A stretch of DNA of 8,172 nt, from NCBI GenBank assembly GCA_946885925.1, contig CAMPHP010000105.1:1-8172 (forward strand), in the 5' to 3' direction. Positions 1-5,986 of the stretch are shown here, piece after piece. Source of the stretch: an uncultured Litorilinea sp. Its GTDB lineage: Bacteria; Chloroflexota; Anaerolineae; Caldilineales; Caldilineaceae. The position numbers and the translations under genes are program-made. The notes beneath the pieces are model-generated. The model did no database searches and was not told the origin of the DNA. It worked only from the letters and a program-made list of their open reading frames with translations. Every line of letters starts with the position of its first letter. The first letter of the stretch is position 1.

Positions 1-25
1 CTAAGACCCTTTAGTTGCTAATCGG

Positions 26-1573
26 CTACTCATCGCGCGGACGCCCACTATTACCTCCTGAATTGCCGCCACTGATTCGCTCCCACCAGAGGCGTACAAT
101 CGCATCACCCGCTAACTCTTGATACTCCACAACGATCTGGTGATTGCCAGCGCCAAGATTGTGGAACGTATTGGTGACATTGGCATTGTAGCCAGCCAGC
201 CATTCATTGAGGATAAGAATACCGTCTATGTAGACACGAATGCCATCATCTACGTTGGCGACAAAGCGGTAATCACCTCCCTCAAAATTGAATGTGCCGA
301 TCCAACGCGCTGACCACTCATCAGCAGGCACCCCAGCAGCAGGTACGCCCCGGCCCCAGTTGTAATCCAGCGCATAACTGCCCCCGCGCGGCTCACCACG
401 AGTCAGCAGTTCCGGACCTTGCAAATAAGTGTTGTTAAAGTATGTGGCTTGCCATGCTTCGCTCGAACTGACCAAGTTATAATTGAGTTGGATTTGGGCG
501 TTGCCGGTTGCCTCAAAATACTCGATCCGGAAGCGTCGTGCACCAGATAGCACCTGGCGCGTCACTCGTGTACGCGCCGAGCCAACCTGCCAATCGTCAA
601 TCACCAACTGATTGTCGATATAGAGCCGTGCCCCGTCATCCACCGTCAATGCAATCTCATAGGTGCCATAGTTGAAGTTCAGCGTGCGCTCGAAGCGCGC
701 CGAGAAATTGTCGGCAGGAACAGCGCCCCCAGGCGCGCCATCTCCCCAATTAAAGTTGACATTGGGCAAATCCGCCACAAGCACTGGCGTACCACTCAAG
801 TCACGGTTGGAGAAGAAAGAAGATTGCCAGTTGGCATAGGTCACTGGTGGGGCTGGCGTGGGGGTCGGCGCAGGAGGTGGCGCAACCTCTGCCACGGGTA
901 CATCCGTCAGCGGCCCAGCCAATGCCAAGAGATCACCAAAGACCCAACCGCTTGTCGCACCAGGGCAGTTCAATTGCCACCAGGTGGACTCTTGATTGCG
1001 TCCCGTGATCGTGCAAGTTTGTCCAGAGGTCAGCGTACCCACGGGCGGATAGTTGGTACCAGGGCCGCTACGCACATTAACCACCGCAGGCTCCACTACG
1101 GCAACGGGTGTTGTAGGCGCGGCTGGCGTAGCAGGTTGTGTGGGAGCAGTCGTGGGTGCAGGTGTTGCAGTCGCCTCAACGGGACTCTCCGCCTGGATGC
1201 TAAAGACCACAATGGTCTCCAACTCACTTTCGCTCAGGGCATCATAGCGATCTCCCCAAACCTTCACCAGCACGCCATCACCCTGATCGCGCAGTTGTAC
1301 AATCGTGGTCTCAATATCAGGCGTCTGGCCCACCAATCCATATTGAACACCAGTTTGGGTGGTCAGAATGGTGTCATAACTGCTGTTAAAGGCGCGTGAC
1401 AAGGTACCTGGTAATGCATAAACTGGCCCTGACGCTTGGGCAGCCACTGGCTGTACCCAGAGCAGGACCATCGCGATAATCCCCACAAAAGAGCCAATGA
1501 ACGTCCCCATACGCCAAAGAGTGCGTTGGGGCTGGGGCTGCATAAGTTCTCGACGAGGAATACAGTTCATCAT
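26..1573 (-). CDS. Secreted SH3b and double PA14 domain protein
   Basis: A 515-residue exported protein, probably acting at the cell surface in carbohydrate or cell-wall binding. A basic N-terminus and hydrophobic segment (about 23-45, ending AAQA) form a signal peptide. Residues 47-128 are a compact module with YGLVG and VKVWG that I cannot assign firmly; an OB-like fold is possible. A Pro/Thr/Ala linker (130-160) leads to a bacterial SH3 domain (about 162-218; [16 protein letters not shown]199, GWV). A second Pro/Thr linker leads to two PA14 domains (about 247-368 and 373-498), each with the VDDG-x-R/L-YID signature (311-320 and 441-450) and a following W. The tail is Gly/Asn/Ser-rich. No enzyme domain is seen; PA14 usually binds glycans in other proteins. 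The start is ATGATG, 14 bases after GGAGGT, a rather long spacing; the next ATG (residue 11) has no better site. It is the last gene of the minus-strand trio. Confidence 0.88.
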   Translation of the reverse strand: MMNCIPRRELMQPQPQRTLWRMGTFIGSFVGIIAMVLLWVQPVAAQASGPVYALPGTLSRAFNSSYDTILTTQTGVQYGLVGQTPDIETTIVQLRDQGDGVLVKVWGDRYDALSESELETIVVFSIQAESPVEATATPAPTTAPTQPATPAAPTTPVAVVEPAVVNVRSGPGTNYPPVGTLTSGQTCTITGRNQESTWWQLNCPGATSGWVFGDLLALAGPLTDVPVAEVAPPPAPTPTPAPPVTYANWQSSFFSNRDLSGTPVLVADLPNVNFNWGDGAPGGAVPADNFSARFERTLNFNYGTYEIALTVDDGARLYIDNQLVIDDWQVGSARTRVTRQVLSGARRFRIEYFEATGNAQIQLNYNLVSSSEAWQATYFNNTYLQGPELLTRGEPRGGSYALDYNWGRGVPAAGVPADEWSARWIGTFNFEGGDYRFVANVDDGIRVYIDGILILNEWLAGYNANVTNTFHNLGAGNHQIVVEYQELAGDAIVRLWWERISGGNSGGNSGRPRDE

Positions 1574-1587
1574 GCGAATCGCTGGTT

Positions 1588-1593
1588 ACCTCC
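1588..1593 (-). promoter_or_regulatory. Ribosome binding site of the SH3b/PA14 gene
   Basis: GGAGGT on the minus strand is a full Shine-Dalgarno core, 14 bases before the ATGATG start. The spacing is longer than usual, but no closer in-frame start codon exists, and the later Met-11 start lacks any such site. Confidence 0.6.
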
Positions 1594-1628
1594 CAGTTCT
1601 AAGTTTGTTCAGAAGACGGATAAGTAAG

Positions 1629-1664
1629 CGGGCAGTAGGCGCGCCTCCACCGCGATCCTGCCCG
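1629..1664 (-). other. Leader hairpin before the SH3b/PA14 gene
   Basis: A perfect 7-bp inverted repeat (CGGGCAG at 1629-1635 with CTGCCCG at 1658-1664) encloses 22 bases that include the 10-bp palindrome AGGCGCGCCT (1637-1646). It lies between the M20 stop and the SH3b/PA14 start. No T-run follows on the minus strand, so it does not look like an intrinsic terminator. An mRNA leader structure is possible. Confidence 0.35.
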
Positions 1665-1679
1665 GAAAGTTATGTCTAC

Positions 1680-1685
1680 CTTATA
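1680..1685 (-). promoter_or_regulatory. Weak -10 candidate for the SH3b/PA14 gene
   Basis: The minus strand reads TATAAG here, 5/6 to the sigma-70 -10 consensus, with the transcript start expected about 100 bases before the ATG. No good -35 box lies 16-18 bases upstream, where the M20 gene ends. Transcription from the M20 or protease promoter is an alternative. Confidence 0.22.
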
Positions 1686-1704
1686 CGATGACTGTTTCCA
1701 ATGA

Positions 1705-2847
1705 TTAAAGTTGCGCTAGCAATGCCACAAGCAGCGCAGCCCGCCCTGCAATCTGGTCAACTTCAATATGTTCATGGTCGGCATGGGCACCATGACCGGG
1801 TACACCTAGACCATCCAACGTCGGAATTCCGAGCGCACCCGTAAAGTTACCATCACTACCGCCACCCGTGCCTCCTTCGTCCAGTTCCAGCCCCAGCGTT
1901 CGTCCAATCGCCTGAGCCTTGGCAAAGAGTTCTGCGGTAGCAGTGCGCTCCAACGGCGGACGGTTCCAACCGCCCTTTACTTCTAGCATGGCACCTGGTG
2001 TCACGGGCGTCAACCCCAAAATGGCTTGCGAGAGTCGAGCTGCCTCCGGCTGTGTCCACGAACGCACGTCAATCTTAGCCATTGCATGGGCAGCCACCAC
2101 ATTAGAGACTGTTCCACCTTGTACCACGCCCACATTGACAGTGGTTCCCTGCTCCATATCTGTCAGCTCGTGCACTTTGAGGATCTGGTGCGCCAATTCT
2201 TGAATGGCGCTAATCCCCCGCTCTGGCTCTACCCCAGCATGGGCCGCACGCCCTGTTATCTCAAGTACAAAAGTACCTGCTCCCTTGCGGCTTGTCTTGA
2301 GCACACCACCCGGAAGGGGTGACTCCATCACCAAGACATAGGCCGAGCGGAGCGCCTCCTCCTCAATCAAGGTGCGCGAGGTGGGGCTGCCCACTTCCTC
2401 GTCAGACGTAATCAGGATGGTCACAGGCCGCGGCAGGTTAATCCCTAGATCACGCACCGCACGCGCAGCATACTCCGCCAGCATCAGGCTGCTCTGCATA
2501 TCAAAAATGCCTGGCCCATAGGCTTTGCCTTCTTCGATTCGGAAGGGATGGGTCGCCAGACTGCCTACAGCCCAAACCGTATCATAGTGACAGAGGATTA
2601 AGGCAGGCTTGACGCCATCATCAGAACTTGGGCCAAAACGAGCGCGCACATGGTTGCCTCGCTCGGCATTGGGCAAGATTTCAACCGTAGCTCCAGCGGA
2701 GCGCAAACGTTGCGCCAAAAATTCAGCAAAGGCATCCAAGCGCGCTTTGTCGCTGCTTGGCGTCTCCTGCGTCACCAGTTGCTCGATTACGCTCAACATT
2801 TCCGTTTGGCGTGCATTGAAATAGTCAAGTAAAGCTCGCGAATCCAT
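1705..2847 (-). CDS. M20 family zinc peptidase, carboxypeptidase G2-like
   Basis: A 380-residue cytoplasmic zinc-dependent exopeptidase or amidohydrolase; no signal peptide. The family cleaves C-terminal residues, often Glu, from peptides, folates or acyl amino acids; the substrate cannot be read from sequence. Visible metal-site motifs follow the two-zinc M20 plan: CHYDTVW (H87, with D89), GPGIFDMQ (bridging D116), SDEEVGS (general base E150, ligand E151), MESP (E175) and GHGAHADHE (H355). GRAAHAG with H203 marks the lid/dimerisation domain inserted at about 185-295. Length and motif order are normal, so it is probably active. The family's usual G before HxD is Cys here (C86), and GPGxxDMKG is GPGIFDMQS. 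The start ATG follows GGGAG by about 5 bases. It lies 81 bases downstream of the S8 protease gene on the same strand. An aminoacylase or deacylase role is an alternative. Confidence 0.9.
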   Translation of the reverse strand: MDSRALLDYFNARQTEMLSVIEQLVTQETPSSDKARLDAFAEFLAQRLRSAGATVEILPNAERGNHVRARFGPSSDDGVKPALILCHYDTVWAVGSLATHPFRIEEGKAYGPGIFDMQSSLMLAEYAARAVRDLGINLPRPVTILITSDEEVGSPTSRTLIEEEALRSAYVLVMESPLPGGVLKTSRKGAGTFVLEITGRAAHAGVEPERGISAIQELAHQILKVHELTDMEQGTTVNVGVVQGGTVSNVVAAHAMAKIDVRSWTQPEAARLSQAILGLTPVTPGAMLEVKGGWNRPPLERTATAELFAKAQAIGRTLGLELDEGGTGGGSDGNFTGALGIPTLDGLGVPGHGAHADHEHIEVDQIAGRAALLVALLAQL

Positions 2848-2875
2848 ACGCTCCCACTTCTCAGTTATCGGTTAG

Positions 2876-2903
2876 AACATAGCTCAAAAACACTTTTTGT
2901 TTA
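2876..2903 (-). promoter_or_regulatory. Candidate promoter of the M20 peptidase gene
   Basis: On the minus strand TAAACA (2898-2903; 4/6 to the -35 consensus) stands 16 bases from TATGTT (2876-2881; 4/6 to -10). Transcription would begin near 2869, giving a short leader of about 22 bases before the ATG at 2847. The match is modest, and the gene may also be read through from the protease gene. Confidence 0.33.
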
Positions 2904-2918
2904 CAGAGTTTGTTTACA
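2896..2918. repeat. Tandem 10-bp direct repeat, possible operator
   Basis: TTTGTTTACA occurs at 2896-2905 and again at 2909-2918 (TGTAAACAAA twice on the minus strand), spaced 13 bases apart. The downstream copy overlaps the proposed -35 box of the M20 gene, so a regulator-binding role is possible. The gap also holds a small hairpin, CAAAAA-CAC-TTTTTG (2885-2899), too AT-rich to be a convincing terminator of the protease gene. Confidence 0.35.
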
Positions 2919-2928
2919 ACGCGGCTAC

Positions 2929-5403
2929 CTACTCCACCTCCAACGCAGCCTGCACCGCGGCAAAAGCATCGACAATCCCATAGCCAGCCACAGGGTTGGG
3001 AACTACGTCCAAGTTAGTACGGGCCAGACAGCTATCAGCACTTTCAGCACCCATCCACCCAAGCACAGGCATCCCCGCATCCACCACCTGATCTGTCACG
3101 GGCTGATTCGGCGCGGGAGCGTCTTCAGATGGGAAAATTGTATCGAGGTTACCGTCAAATGGGCGCGCATTCTCTAGCAAGATTGCCCTCGTACGCTCTA
3201 TATCACCACGCAAGGCAGGATTCGCCGACCACATCAAAGCCACGACCCCTGTCAGATGGGGGCCTGCCATCGAAGTACCGGAAGCGATACTGTAACCACC
3301 TCCCGGCCATGCCGACAACACATCAACGCCTGGGGCCAGGATGTCAGGTTTGATCCGCCCGCTTCCATCCACAGTGACCGGGCCTACGCTGCTAAACTCG
3401 GCCAAATCCCCCTCCGCATCCACCGCACCCACACTCAACACCTGCTCATAAATGGCCGGGGGTGCGCTGACTGAACCACACTCCGGCCCTTCATTTCCAG
3501 CAGAGGCAACCACAAAGATCCCGGCTGCGTTGAATGCGTCCATTGCCGGAGCATAGACCGTTGGCGTGCATCCTTCCACATCATAGGGACAGCCCCACGA
3601 GTTATTCAGCACATCCGCCGCGCGAGTAGGATCGCCATCGCGCCATGGGTCTCCTGACAATGGGAAAGGCGCAAACATAAACTGCATACAATCCAGATAG
3701 AATGCAGCATTGCCCAAATTGCGAACCAAGTTGGCGCAACCAAACCAAGTTGCACCAGGGGCTACGCCCACCGACTCACCCAAGACGCTGCCAAGGGTGT
3801 GGGTGCCATGTCCGGCTTGATCATTGGGCACAGACGAGTGATACCAGGGGTCAAACCAGTTGTAATCGTTACCAGTGCCTTTACCACGATAACGCTCGGC
3901 GAATTCCGGATGGTCGACTTGCACGCCTGAGTCTGACTGTCCAATCACAATGCCCTCGCCCGTGACGCCCAATTCGCGCCAAACCCGATCCGCCCCGATG
4001 TTTGTCAGGTTCCATTGTGGTGTGGTGGGAGCCGGAAGTAATTCGCCGGGTGGAAGTTCAAGAGGATCAACCGGGCGCAAGCGTGGGCTTACCATCAATT
4101 CCCCCACATCAGGCCGCGTTTCCAGCCAAAGCCGCATCAACAGCCCACCATTAACCTCCAACCCATTGACCAAATAGTAGGGTGTATAGCCAATCCGTAA
4201 GCGGTCTAGCGTAGCGCGTAAATCTGCTTGGCTGGCATCGGCATGGTTGACCAATGTGGTATAGACGGCATTGCGCCGCGCGGCTAGGTCAGTCTGCGCC
4301 GCAGCATCACCTAAATCCGCTTGATCGGCCAACTTGATAAAGATGCGGTCGCCATAGAAACCCGGCTCCCCCCGCGTAAAGTAGACCACGCCAACCAACA
4401 ACAACGCCAGTGCGGCCCCCATCCACGCGACATCACGCGGCATGGCCCGGGCAGGGTCAGGTTCGGGTATCAGCGCCAGCATCCCCAAAAACCAGCCAAT
4501 TGCAAGCGTTATGAATGCCGCCAGCAGATAATAGGCGAGGAGCCAGTCGCTTGCTAGGATGATGACAGCATCTGTATCCATCAGCAACAAGGGGGGCGCG
4601 AGCACCAGAGCAGTCGCCAAACCAGTGGCCCCCGCCGCCAGCAGCACCCAAGCAAGCGCTGGCAGCATGAGCATGAGCAGTAGCTGCGCCCCATTCAAGC
4701 TAATCGCGCTCACCATCATCAACAGCAGCACACCAAAGACCCATCCCCCGATCCAGCGGTCGCGGCGGGGCCGGCGCGGGTCACGCCGTTGCACGGGAAG
4801 CCAGGCAACTTGCAGAATTGTCCATGCCAACAGGCCAAACATTCCTGCCAGTGCGCCATTGAGCAGGCTATCCAACGGAGAACCCAACGCACCTACCCAG
4901 AGCCAGGGCAACGCCACCACGCCACCCGCAAGCAACGCCAATCCTCGTCCCGCAGGAGGGATGGGCAACTGTTCACGCAGAAAGCGACGCACCAGCAACC
5001 AATAGCCAAGCGTCAACACCACTTGCGACAGCACAATGGTCTGGGATTCAACCGGCGGCAACATCCGCGTAGGGGCAAGCAGCACCCCATAGCCCACTGC
5101 CCATGCCCAACTTCGGAAGATAGCGCGATAACGCTGCGCACGCCAGCGCCAAGCCAAGGGCAGCAGAGGCAGACCAATCAGCACAGCTTGGACCAGTGAC
5201 GCGCGCCACCAGGGACCAAGGTCGCCAGGTTGCGTGTCCAAACTTGCCTGCACCCATGCTGTGCCTTGAGCGCCAAAGGTAACAAGAACGATCCACACAG
5301 CTAGCAAGGCAACCAAAAGACGGCTGCCTTTGCGCCCGGTCAGACGAGTCATTAGCGGAGACGAAGGATGCACGGAGGTGGGCGAAGATGGTGTGTCACT
5401 CAT
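2929..5403 (-). CDS. Polytopic membrane protein fused to I9 propeptide and S8 subtilase
   Basis: An 824-residue integral membrane serine protease. Residues 29-342 form about 11-12 hydrophobic segments, with basic loops (R/K at 20-28, 86-97, 139-143, 206-216) marking the cytoplasmic side. Residues about 353-440 resemble an I9-type inhibitor propeptide (IFIKLADQADL, SQADLRATLDRL, YYLVNGLEVNG). The catalytic domain (about 465-820) has the full subtilisin triad: D491 (QSDSGVQVDHPEF), H532 (GHGTHTLGS) and S711 (GTSMAGPH), with oxyanion N636 in SAGNEG. Six Cys in this domain (556, 572, 605, 611, 642, 792) fit an extracytoplasmic location with disulfides. Most S8 proteases have a single signal peptide, so the large membrane domain is unusual. 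Catalysis outside the membrane is inferred from the positive-inside pattern. No clear Shine-Dalgarno precedes the start at 5403; Met-18 (5352) has none either, so the start is less certain than the rest. It is the first gene of the minus-strand trio. Confidence 0.9.
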   Translation of the reverse strand: MSDTPSSPTSVHPSSPLMTRLTGRKGSRLLVALLAVWIVLVTFGAQGTAWVQASLDTQPGDLGPWWRASLVQAVLIGLPLLPLAWRWRAQRYRAIFRSWAWAVGYGVLLAPTRMLPPVESQTIVLSQVVLTLGYWLLVRRFLREQLPIPPAGRGLALLAGGVVALPWLWVGALGSPLDSLLNGALAGMFGLLAWTILQVAWLPVQRRDPRRPRRDRWIGGWVFGVLLLMMVSAISLNGAQLLLMLMLPALAWVLLAAGATGLATALVLAPPLLLMDTDAVIILASDWLLAYYLLAAFITLAIGWFLGMLALIPEPDPARAMPRDVAWMGAALALLLVGVVYFTRGEPGFYGDRIFIKLADQADLGDAAAQTDLAARRNAVYTTLVNHADASQADLRATLDRLRIGYTPYYLVNGLEVNGGLLMRLWLETRPDVGELMVSPRLRPVDPLELPPGELLPAPTTPQWNLTNIGADRVWRELGVTGEGIVIGQSDSGVQVDHPEFAERYRGKGTGNDYNWFDPWYHSSVPNDQAGHGTHTLGSVLGESVGVAPGATWFGCANLVRNLGNAAFYLDCMQFMFAPFPLSGDPWRDGDPTRAADVLNNSWGCPYDVEGCTPTVYAPAMDAFNAAGIFVVASAGNEGPECGSVSAPPAIYEQVLSVGAVDAEGDLAEFSSVGPVTVDGSGRIKPDILAPGVDVLSAWPGGGYSIASGTSMAGPHLTGVVALMWSANPALRGDIERTRAILLENARPFDGNLDTIFPSEDAPAPNQPVTDQVVDAGMPVLGWMGAESADSCLARTNLDVVPNPVAGYGIVDAFAAVQAALEVE

Positions 5404-5462
5404 GCAAAGGCCATAGGGTAAGTCGTCTATTCAAGTTTGTCACGCTGCACGTAGTGAAGTGA

Positions 5463-5490
5463 TCCCTTCTGCCAGTGTGATAAGAAGGGA
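5463..5490 (-). other. Leader hairpin of the S8 protease gene
   Basis: A perfect 8-bp inverted repeat (TCCCTTCT at 5463-5470, AGAAGGGA at 5483-5490) with a 12-base loop lies about 60 bases before the protease start. It would fall in the 5' leader if the promoter at 5509-5536 is correct. No T-run follows on either strand. An mRNA stability element or an operator are both possible. Confidence 0.4.
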
Positions 5491-5508
5491 GTCTAGCAAT
5501 GTCACTAT

Positions 5509-5536
5509 AGCATATTTCCTGGCTTTAAGACACCAA
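5509..5536 (-). promoter_or_regulatory. Candidate promoter of the S8 protease gene
   Basis: On the minus strand TTGGTG (5531-5536) lies 16 bases from TATGCT (5509-5514), each 4/6 to sigma-70 consensus. The transcript would start near 5502 and carry a leader of about 100 bases containing the hairpin at 5463-5490. An overlapping TATAGT (5504-5509) is an alternative -10. Confidence 0.3.
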
Positions 5537-5621
5537 ATCCCCGTTTATGGACGCATCTCGCGCCGGAGGCCGGAACGCCGCCATCTCTTCTTGTACCAAA
5601 TTACGGTCCCGTTAGAACCAG

Positions 5622-5677
5622 ATTGCGATATAGAAATTGCGATATAGAAATTGCGATATAGAAATTACAATATAGAC
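5622..5677. repeat. 14-bp tandem repeat, four copies
   Basis: ATTGCGATATAGAA is repeated head to tail with no spacer at 5622-5635, 5636-5649 and 5650-5663. A fourth copy (5664-5677) differs at three positions. Each unit contains TATAGA, close to a -10 box, but the 14-base period does not place a suitable -35. The repeat is about 125 bases upstream of the SDR core promoter and about 220 bases upstream of the protease start. It could be an upstream regulator-binding array or a neutral satellite prone to slippage. Confidence 0.9.
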
Positions 5678-5688
5678 ACGAAGAATGT

Positions 5689-5738
5689 AAGCGGCAAAAA
5701 GGGTCAAATGGAATCCTTTTGCCACCTTTTTGCCGTTT
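5689..5738. other. Long hairpin in the divergent intergenic region
   Basis: CGGCAAAAAGG (5692-5702) pairs perfectly with CCTTTTTGCCG (5725-5735). Counting one G-T wobble the stem extends to 14 bp (5689-5702 with 5725-5738), with a 22-base loop. The loop contains CCTTTTGCCA (5715-5724), a near copy of the right arm, so the left arm has two possible partners. On the plus strand the stem ends in TTTTA, like a terminator, yet no gene ends here. It could end an unannotated small RNA or be a remnant of a small inverted-repeat element. Confidence 0.6.
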
Positions 5739-5792
5739 TATAGGGATTGCAGGAAGAATTTTTAGACCAATCAGGGCCAAACCTTAGTTGAT

Positions 5793-5821
5793 TTGCCTAC
5801 ATGCCCTCTCCTGTCTATAAT
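5793..5821 (+). promoter_or_regulatory. Sigma-70-type promoter of the SDR-like gene
   Basis: TTGCCT (5793-5798; 4/6 to the -35 consensus), a 17-base spacer and a perfect TATAAT (5816-5821). This is the best promoter in the window. Transcription should start near 5828, leaving a leader of about 160 bases before the ATG at 5987. It also argues against translation from the upstream in-frame ATG at 5801, which lies inside the promoter. Confidence 0.6.
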
Positions 5822-5829
5822 GACCTCCC

Positions 5830-5844
5830 GGTAAGCAGCTTACC
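5830..5844. promoter_or_regulatory. Operator-like 15-bp palindrome at the SDR transcript start
   Basis: GGTAAGCAGCTTACC is a perfect inverted repeat of two 7-bp arms around one central base. It begins 8 bases after the -10 box, over the expected transcription start, where a bound repressor would block the polymerase. The regulator is not encoded in the window as far as I can see. The right arm can also pair with TAAGCT at 5857-5862 in the RNA, so a leader-RNA role is an alternative. Confidence 0.5.
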
Positions 5845-5974
5845 CCATCTAGGGCATAAGCTGAATAAATTGACATGTGCGCTTGTCATTGCGGAAATTC
5901 CCAGACAAGGGCTAAACAATCCAGGGGCCGCAGCGCAGCCTGGCTCACCAGCAAATGGAGAGAAAATTGATGAT

Positions 5975-5984
5975 GGGGGAGGGG
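5975..5984 (+). promoter_or_regulatory. Ribosome binding site deciding the SDR start
   Basis: The purine run GGGGGAGGGG ends two bases before the ATG at 5987. The GGAGG core lies about 4 bases from the start. No comparable site precedes the upstream in-frame ATG at 5801, so 5987 is the start. Confidence 0.7.
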
Positions 5985-5986
5985 CA

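Larger units (their letters stand above)
5404..5986. other. Structured divergent intergenic region
   Basis: 583 bases between the divergent protease and SDR genes. From left to right it holds a leader hairpin and a weak promoter for the protease, a moderately GC-rich stretch (about 5550-5620) in which I recognise nothing, a 14-bp tandem repeat, a long hairpin, and the SDR promoter with its palindrome and leader. No reading frame here is convincing. Confidence 0.6.

Noticed and set aside
1..25. Near-palindrome CTAAGACCCTTTAG at the left edge
   Set aside because: It is imperfect and too short to call a terminator of the SH3b/PA14 gene; the edge of the window cuts off the context.
824..1399. 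Plus-strand open frame of 191 codons opposite the SH3b/PA14 gene
   Set aside because: It is antisense to a gene with clear domains, is rich in Arg, Cys and His as expected of a shadow frame, and has no recognisable fold or ribosome site.
4559..5199. Two plus-strand frames opposite the membrane part of the S8 gene
   Set aside because: Their Ser/Pro/Arg/Gln-rich sequence is the antisense shadow of Leu/Ala/Trp-rich membrane helices; no start signal or family is visible.
5622..5677. CRISPR array
   Set aside because: The units are 14 bp and adjoin with no spacers, and no cas gene is nearby; this is a simple tandem repeat.
5801..5986. 62-codon N-terminal extension of the SDR frame from the ATG at 5801
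   Set aside because: It overlaps the TTGCCT-17-TATAAT promoter, has no ribosome site, shows no protein-like pattern, and the Rossmann fold begins exactly at the ATG at 5987, which has a strong ribosome site.
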